Shown here: positions 60,095 to 64,000 of the stretch, in pieces
Layout of the letters: each line of letters opens with the position of its first letter
Position numbering within the stretch: the stretch's first letter is position 1
Assembly: GCF_003201595.1 (NCBI RefSeq)
Contig: NZ_QJJS01000002.1
Location: 148,317 to 212,316 of the forward strand
Length of the DNA: 64,000 bases
DNA from: Sphaerotilus hippei
Lineage (GTDB): Bacteria > Pseudomonadota > Gammaproteobacteria > Burkholderiales > Burkholderiaceae_C
Direction of reading: 5' to 3'
Notes under the pieces: generated by a model
Told to the model about the DNA's origin: nothing
What the model saw: the letters and a program-made list of their open reading frames with translations, nothing else
The model's database searches: none
Program-made: the position numbers and the translations under genes

Positions 60095-60927
60095 GGCTCG
60101 ACCGCAAAGACGCCTTCCCCCTGGATCAGCCGGTAGACCGGCAACCGGGCTTCCAGCGACACCTGGTCGGCCGCAGGCGGTTTCAGCAGACCGTGCCGGC
60201 GACCATGGGCGTCGCAGCCGACCAGGCCGTTGCGCACGCGCAGGGGCAGCACATGCTCGACGACCTGGCCCGCACCGGAGGGCGAGGGATACAGGCAGGT
60301 GATGGGTTTCCTCGGTTCATCGTCCGTCTCGTTGGGGATGATGATCGAGAACGAGGGCGCCGCCGCGACGCTCACATGCGGCTCGATGATCCTGTAGGCC
60401 TCTTCCGCCCAGGCGCAGCAACTGTCCCGCCCCGAGATCACCAGATAGCCGTGGCGTGGCAGCATGTCCACGCCAAAACCCCGGGCCACCTGCTGCAGCC
60501 TGCCGCTGCGGCGGTCCACCCGCAGCAGCTGCTTGTCGCAGTTGACGTTGAAGCAGCTGCCCGTGACCAGGATCTCGTACTGCCCGTCCTTGTCCCAGTC
60601 GTAATGCACCGCCTCGCCACCGAAATACTGCGAAATGGTCTGGACACCCCGCCCCACGGTGCGGGTGGGCTGCCCGACCCGCGGTGAATACTGGATGTCG
60701 AACTCCCGCCGATCGGTGTGTTCGCAGTCGCGGGTGATGATCTTCAGCACCGAACGGTCCTTGCTGATCTTCGATTCGGTCGTGACCTGGCACGGCACGG
60801 GCTTGCTTGGTGCCGCCGCGCAAGCCGTCGTCGCCATCAGCCAGCCGACGACCAGCCCCGCCAGGGCGCGTGAGGGTTTCAATTCAAGGATCCATGGGCC
60901 TGATGGCCGTTTCATTCGAGCGTGCAT
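60091..60927 (-). CDS. Hypothetical exported protein
   Basis: A 278-residue protein with an N-terminal export signal (hydrophobic about 22-38, cleavage probably after ACA or AAA). The mature part has an FG-GAP-like motif YDWDKDGQYEILV and several Cys (SCFNVNCDK, DSCCAW), fitting an oxidising periplasm. Function not recognised. It is the first of four closely packed genes leading to the AAA+ ATPase, an unusual mix of exported and cytosolic products. Confidence 0.7.
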   Translation of the reverse strand: MHARMKRPSGPWILELKPSRALAGLVVGWLMATTACAAAPSKPVPCQVTTESKISKDRSVLKIITRDCEHTDRREFDIQYSPRVGQPTRTVGRGVQTISQYFGGEAVHYDWDKDGQYEILVTGSCFNVNCDKQLLRVDRRSGRLQQVARGFGVDMLPRHGYLVISGRDSCCAWAEEAYRIIEPHVSVAAAPSFSIIIPNETDDEPRKPITCLYPSPSGAGQVVEHVLPLRVRNGLVGCDAHGRRHGLLKPPAADQVSLEARLPVYRLIQGEGVFAVEP

Positions 60928-61027
60928 TCTTCTTCCCTTGTTTTTTTAAGAGGTCCACAGCCGCGCCGAGCGGCTGGCGGCGCTGCGGACCTGCCGCCCA
61001 CCCGTTGCGACACCCGATCGGGTGCCC

Positions 61028-61615
61028 TCAGGTTGACGCGGATGCTGGTGTGTGTGCCTGATTCGTCCTGGCCTCAAGCTCTCGTTTGAAAGCTTGGATC
61101 AAGATTCCTTCGTTGAGTTGATAGTCACGATCATTTTTGATGGATCTGATGTAGTTTTCCAGGTTTGTTGTTGATGAGGTTTTGTCGAGTAGTTTCCTGG
61201 TTTCTTCCAGGAAAAAACCGACGAACTCTGGCATCATTTTTGATGTGGCATCGATCTCGATCAGGCCTTTTTCTTCAGGCGCCCGGAGGATGATCAGAGG
61301 GTTCTCGTTGCGTATCCCGAATCCGGAGTGTCCGAATTTTGGAAAATTGGTTTTCATGCGCCACTCTTCATACAGGTGGCGGTGGTGCGTGAACAGGCAT
61401 TGATCGGTCAGTGTGATCATGAACAGGCTGAGCACAAAGTGTGGCCGATGTCCCGCTGGAATCCTCGAGAGATCATTGGCTGCGTTTTCCCAGTTGGGTC
61501 CTCCAAAAAATACGATTGGATCGTTGTTCATGTACTCTTGGATGACTCGATTGGGTCTGTTGAAGTCCAGCAGGCTGAGGTGTTCTGGAAATTTGCTGTA
61601 GAAGTAGTTTTTCAT
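61028..61615 (-). CDS. Hypothetical AT-rich protein of the SLOG island
   Basis: A 195-residue protein, not recognised. The codon use is markedly AT-rich compared with the genes before 60900, which suggests acquisition by transfer. It has an FGGPNWENAANDLSRIP segment and a hydrophobic FVLSLFMITLTDQCLF stretch; the middle reads IRNENPLIILRAPEEKGLIEID. It starts two bases after the stop of the FtsK-gamma/SLOG gene and must share its transcript, but no good ribosome site is seen, so coupling is likely. Confidence 0.68.
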   Translation of the reverse strand: MKNYFYSKFPEHLSLLDFNRPNRVIQEYMNNDPIVFFGGPNWENAANDLSRIPAGHRPHFVLSLFMITLTDQCLFTHHRHLYEEWRMKTNFPKFGHSGFGIRNENPLIILRAPEEKGLIEIDATSKMMPEFVGFFLEETRKLLDKTSSTTNLENYIRSIKNDRDYQLNEGILIQAFKRELEARTNQAHTPASAST

Positions 61616-61617
61616 TT

Positions 61618-62346
61618 TCAATCGATGCTGGTGGTGATGAGAGAGATTTCGATGATTTTCGTGGTGGATGAATGGGAGCTTGATCCGGTGATGTTCAGCA
61701 CTTCGACCTGATGCTGTGCAAGGAAACGGGAGAGGTCGCCGGGGCGAAGGCCCGGGTGGAATTGCAGGCAGGGGCGCTGGAGTTCCTGGGCGAGCCGGAC
61801 GGCGCGGCCGGATGTGCCATCCAGCACGTCGCCAGGCGTGAAGATCACGGTCGCATCGCTGTCGCGCACATTCCACCGGATGTGCTGCGCGTCGTCATCG
61901 GACGGGGTCTCCGTCAGCAGGTAGTGATCGGGAATCCGGCCGGCCGCCGAGCGCCGGTCCCGGGGGCACCATCCACCGTATGCCGCTTCGTTTCCGATGG
62001 CCCAGTCCAGCGCGGCGAGTTCGGCGCCAGTCTGGCCGCCGGAAACGATCCGGAAAGTCGGGGCGAGGAAATAGAAGTTGCTCACCAGTTTCGAGGCCTT
62101 GAGGGCGACGCGCGGTTCAGCCGGCGGCGCCCCGGCTGGCCGGATGACATGGCGCAGACCTTTTTCATCGAGGGGCTGCACAAAACGCCCCTCCATCCAC
62201 GCCATCAGGTGGCTCGAACTGGAATAACTCAGGCGCAGGTGGCGCTGCAGCAGCGAGATCGTGACGGTGTCATGGCGCAACACCAGTTCAATCGCCTGAG
62301 CGAGCAGATCGTCGGGCGGACGGCAAGGTTCTTCATCCGTGGGCAT
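61618..62346 (-). CDS. FtsK-gamma winged helix fused to SLOG/YpsA-like (MoCo-carrier-type) domain
   Basis: A 242-residue fusion. Residues about 12-70 match the FtsK gamma winged helix (TISLLQRHLRLSY, MEGRFVQP). Residues about 98-220 match the SLOG Rossmann family labelled molybdenum carrier/YpsA: VSGGQTGAELAALDWAI (103-118), YGGWCPRDRR, IPDHYLLTETPS, HIRWNVRDSDATVIF. SLOG proteins bind nucleotide-like ligands and occur in conflict systems. The C-terminus (about 222-242) is Ser/Thr-rich. Upstream is a 57-residue ORF; downstream an AT-rich gene. A decayed copy lies at 63599-63838. Confidence 0.82.
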   Translation of the reverse strand: MPTDEEPCRPPDDLLAQAIELVLRHDTVTISLLQRHLRLSYSSSSHLMAWMEGRFVQPLDEKGLRHVIRPAGAPPAEPRVALKASKLVSNFYFLAPTFRIVSGGQTGAELAALDWAIGNEAAYGGWCPRDRRSAAGRIPDHYLLTETPSDDDAQHIRWNVRDSDATVIFTPGDVLDGTSGRAVRLAQELQRPCLQFHPGLRPGDLSRFLAQHQVEVLNITGSSSHSSTTKIIEISLITTSID

Positions 62347-62507
62347 GGTGCGGGTCGATCCGGGGTGATTGGGTGGTTCAGGCGAGCGGCAGGGGATGCA
62401 GTTCCCACCGCGGGGCCGTGAAGAAGATCTCGCCCTCGGCATGCGGCCAGACCGTCCGTTTCTTGACGAGGGTGGCGTCCTGCCAGAAACGGACGGCATT
62501 CCTGAGT
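62321..62507. repeat. Direct repeat, copy 1
   Basis: This 187-base segment matches 63813-63999 with four mismatches (62326, 62338, 62349, 62371), and the last 136 bases are identical. It covers the first codons of the SLOG gene and most of the small ORF. The two copies flank the AT-rich nuclease. Confidence 0.9.
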
Positions 62508-62551
62508 GCTTCCCGCCAGGGTCTGAATTCTCTGGGCAGGCCGAAGTTCAT
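62378..62551 (-). CDS. Small 57-residue protein upstream of FtsK-gamma/SLOG gene
   Basis: An open frame starting MNFGLPREFRPWREALRN and containing VRFWQDATLVKKRTVWP and IFFTAPRWELHPLPLA. It ends 31 bases before the SLOG gene start. The 130 bases at its 3' end are identical in the second copy (63870-63999), so it is kept as part of the duplicated unit. No family recognised. A perfect 9-base palindrome starts 4 bases upstream of its ATG. Confidence 0.55.
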   Translation of the reverse strand: MNFGLPREFRPWREALRNAVRFWQDATLVKKRTVWPHAEGEIFFTAPRWELHPLPLA

Positions 62552-62555
62552 GCCG

Positions 62556-62585
62556 CAACTCTAGGCTGCGCAGAATCTAGAGTTG
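62556..62585. promoter_or_regulatory. Perfect palindrome upstream of the small ORF
   Basis: CAACTCTAG (62556-62564) and CTAGAGTTG (62577-62585) flank 12 bases. It lies 4 bases before the ATG of the 57-residue ORF on the minus strand. It could be an operator, or an RNA hairpin that hides the ribosome site (GAG in the arm). No T run follows in either direction, so it is not a simple terminator. Confidence 0.5.
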
Positions 62586-62633
62586 GATTGCGGATGCGTG
62601 AGTTGGTTTCTGGAATTTTTTGACCGCTTGGTT

Positions 62634-63533
62634 TTATGGGTTGATTACATAACCCAGTTTTCTTGCTATTTCTATTATTCTGCCGATGTTCCCAATTCCC
62701 CATTGATTGCATACGGCGACTGGGCCGCCCTGTAGTTGTATTATTTGATCTTGGTTGAGAAAGTGCTTTTTTCTTCTTGTGTTGTTGTATATTTCTGTGG
62801 CTTCTGCAGTAGGTGCGGCTATGTCGTAGCTTCCAACTGTTGTGCGCGGGAATTGTTGCCGCAGGCCTTCTAAAGTCATGGGTGAATTGTTCTCGACATA
62901 TTTCTTTATGATGGCTAGTGCTAGTTTTCCTTTGCCGTATCGGGTCCCATCGAGACTGTATTGCGTTGTGTCGTTGGCGTTGGCTTGTTGATTTTTGAAG
63001 TGAGTGTTTGTCGTTGCGTAAACATTTCCGTTTTCGCTTCTGAATCTTTGTATGGTGAGGGCGGCTACAGGGATTGTTGAATTGTTTTTTTGGTAGGTGT
63101 AGCCTTTTTGAAGTTTTGATCTGAGATCTTCTGTTATGGATGTTCCAACGAGGACTCCGATGAGTTTTTTATTGGCTGTTCCTTCGTTGCTGTTGACCGT
63201 TGGGTATCGGTTTAAAATATCAGTGCCCCTGGCGAGATATCCTTCGAGTTGCTTCAGGTGTTCATTATTGAGTTCGGAGTTTTTTAGTTCAATTACTGCA
63301 ATATACTCTTGCGAGTATATTGCAACAATATCAATTCGGCCGTTGTTGTCATTTGCTCCGCCGCCATCTATGTGTGACTCTATTTCTATTATTTCTGCAT
63401 CACAGAAAATTTCATGGTCGAGGTTGAGTATCCCTTCGTTTTCTATGAGGTAGGCTTGCATGAATCGTTCTGATTGGAACGGGAAGGGCTTGAGTTGAAT
63501 GCCGTTTGCGGTGAAGTGGGTATGGATTTGCAT
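62634..63533 (-). CDS. PD-(D/E)XK superfamily nuclease, AT-rich
   Basis: A 299-residue protein with an N-terminal PD-(D/E)XK-like core: GRIDIVAIY (Asp68) followed by YIAVIELKNSEL (Glu82, Lys84) and a conserved-looking HLKQLEGYL helix. The C-terminal half (about 200-299) is uncharacterised, with FLNQDQIIQLQGGPVAVCNQWG. The gene is strongly AT-rich relative to the rest of the window and lies between two copies of a 187-base repeat. A restriction-type or other defence role is a reasonable guess only. Confidence 0.7.
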   Translation of the reverse strand: MQIHTHFTANGIQLKPFPFQSERFMQAYLIENEGILNLDHEIFCDAEIIEIESHIDGGGANDNNGRIDIVAIYSQEYIAVIELKNSELNNEHLKQLEGYLARGTDILNRYPTVNSNEGTANKKLIGVLVGTSITEDLRSKLQKGYTYQKNNSTIPVAALTIQRFRSENGNVYATTNTHFKNQQANANDTTQYSLDGTRYGKGKLALAIIKKYVENNSPMTLEGLRQQFPRTTVGSYDIAAPTAEATEIYNNTRRKKHFLNQDQIIQLQGGPVAVCNQWGIGNIGRIIEIARKLGYVINP

Positions 63534-63598
63534 GGTCTTGTCGCGTGGTGTGGGTGATCAGTTGGGGCGTGTGGTGACGCGTGGTCTGTTCAGCATTT

Positions 63599-63838
63599 TT
63601 AGTCAAATAATGGATTTTTGGCGCTTGGGTTGAATGTTTCCACGGTGGTTTTTCGTGGCAGGGTCAGGTGCTGGGCAAGGAGACGGAAAATATCGCCGGT
63701 ACGACGGCCTGGTTGAGCGTGCGGGAAGGGGTGCTGGAGTTCCTTGGTCTGTCGCCAGGCGTGAAGGCCTCGGTCGCACATTCCACTGGATGTGCCGCGC
63801 GGCGTCATCGAGCGGCAGGGTTCTTCATCGGTGGGCAT
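63599..63838 (-). pseudogene. Decayed copy of the FtsK-gamma/SLOG gene
   Basis: It begins MPTDEEPCR like the intact gene at 62346, then jumps: the FtsK-gamma and the SLOG core up to about residue 148 are missing. Fragments equivalent to HIRWNVR and to the C-terminal RPGDLSRFLAQH (here RTGDIFRLLAQH) remain, in shifting frames. A 79-residue open frame is left by chance. It is a deletion derivative of the same gene and not functional as such. Confidence 0.75.
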
Positions 63839-63999
63839 GGCGCGGGTCGATCCGGGGTGATTCGGTGGTTCAGGCGAGCGGCAGGGGATGCAGTTCCCAC
63901 CGCGGGGCCGTGAAGAAGATCTCGCCCTCGGCATGCGGCCAGACCGTCCGTTTCTTGACGAGGGTGGCGTCCTGCCAGAAACGGACGGCATTCCTGAGT
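63813..63999. repeat. Direct repeat, copy 2
   Basis: The second copy of the 187-base repeat, in the same orientation as 62321-62507. The window ends one base after it, so its true right end is unknown. Confidence 0.88.
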
Positions 64000-64000
64000 T
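63870..64000 (-). CDS. Second copy of the small ORF (5' end outside window)
   Basis: On the minus strand the 3' part of this ORF (63870-63999) is identical to the 57-residue ORF at 62378-62551. The start lies beyond the window. Identity of the copy beside a decayed SLOG gene suggests recent duplication or selection on this small gene. Confidence 0.5.
   Translation of the reverse strand, partial: LRNAVRFWQDATLVKKRTVWPHAEGEIFFTAPRWELHPLPLA

Noticed and set aside
60952..60991. Hairpin before the exported-protein gene as a terminator of the 61028-61615 gene
   Set aside because: The T run lies on the wrong side for the minus-strand gene (A after the stem), so it is not an intrinsic terminator for it.

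Overview
The window is GC-rich chromosomal DNA of a betaproteobacterium, most likely a Burkholderiales member of the Leptothrix/Sphaerotilus/Rubrivivax type. That placement is an inference from gene content: an rpsF-priB-rpsR-rplI operon with PriB, a monomeric NADP isocitrate dehydrogenase, a PpsR/PpsA pair, a DUF3297 protein and an H-NS of the Burkholderiales kind. I see no rRNA, tRNA, CRISPR array or transposase gene.

Positions 1-60000 read mostly as housekeeping DNA. 1-5200 is the envelope cluster bamA(partial)-skp-lpxD-fabZ-lpxA-lpxB-rnhB, followed by a SpoU-type methyltransferase. 6000-9550 holds divergent ppsR and ppsA. 9650-14900 holds a sodium:solute symporter, the rpsF operon and dnaB. 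15000-22100 holds a BI-1 family protein, carAB, greA, a DUF4149 protein and yhbY. 22100-27230 holds rlmE, ftsH (behind a heat-shock-like promoter), folP and glmM. 27230-34200 is a complete phosphate regulon, pstSCAB-phoU-phoB-phoR, with a Pho box and an attenuator-like terminator after pstS. 34200-38230 holds a GT-C-like membrane protein, rpmE2, rho and trxA.

38480-50200 is more mixed: an HDOD protein with a degenerate kinase domain, the SRP RNA gene, a short H-NS protein, an orphan ParB-like protein, a CPA2 antiporter, a two-gene unit pairing a PhoU-like protein with a PpdK-like enzyme that lacks its PEP domain, then icd and a DUF3297 protein. 50400-54920 looks catabolic: an orphan TRAP binding protein, a shikimate dehydrogenase-like enzyme, an IclR regulator with a PcaR-like palindrome, an Lrp regulator and ornithine cyclodeaminase.

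55140-64000 is the accessory end: a decayed NERD-helicase gene, a WYL regulator, and a tight minus-strand run of four genes around a double AAA+ ATPase. It ends in a visibly AT-rich island. The island has an FtsK-gamma winged helix fused to a SLOG/YpsA-like Rossmann domain, preceded by a 57-residue ORF and a perfect palindrome; an unknown 195-residue protein; and a PD-(D/E)XK nuclease. A 187-bp direct repeat carrying the start of the SLOG module flanks the nuclease, and the second copy is a deletion-riddled pseudogene. This island and the PhoU-like/PpdK-like pair are the best candidates for undescribed systems.
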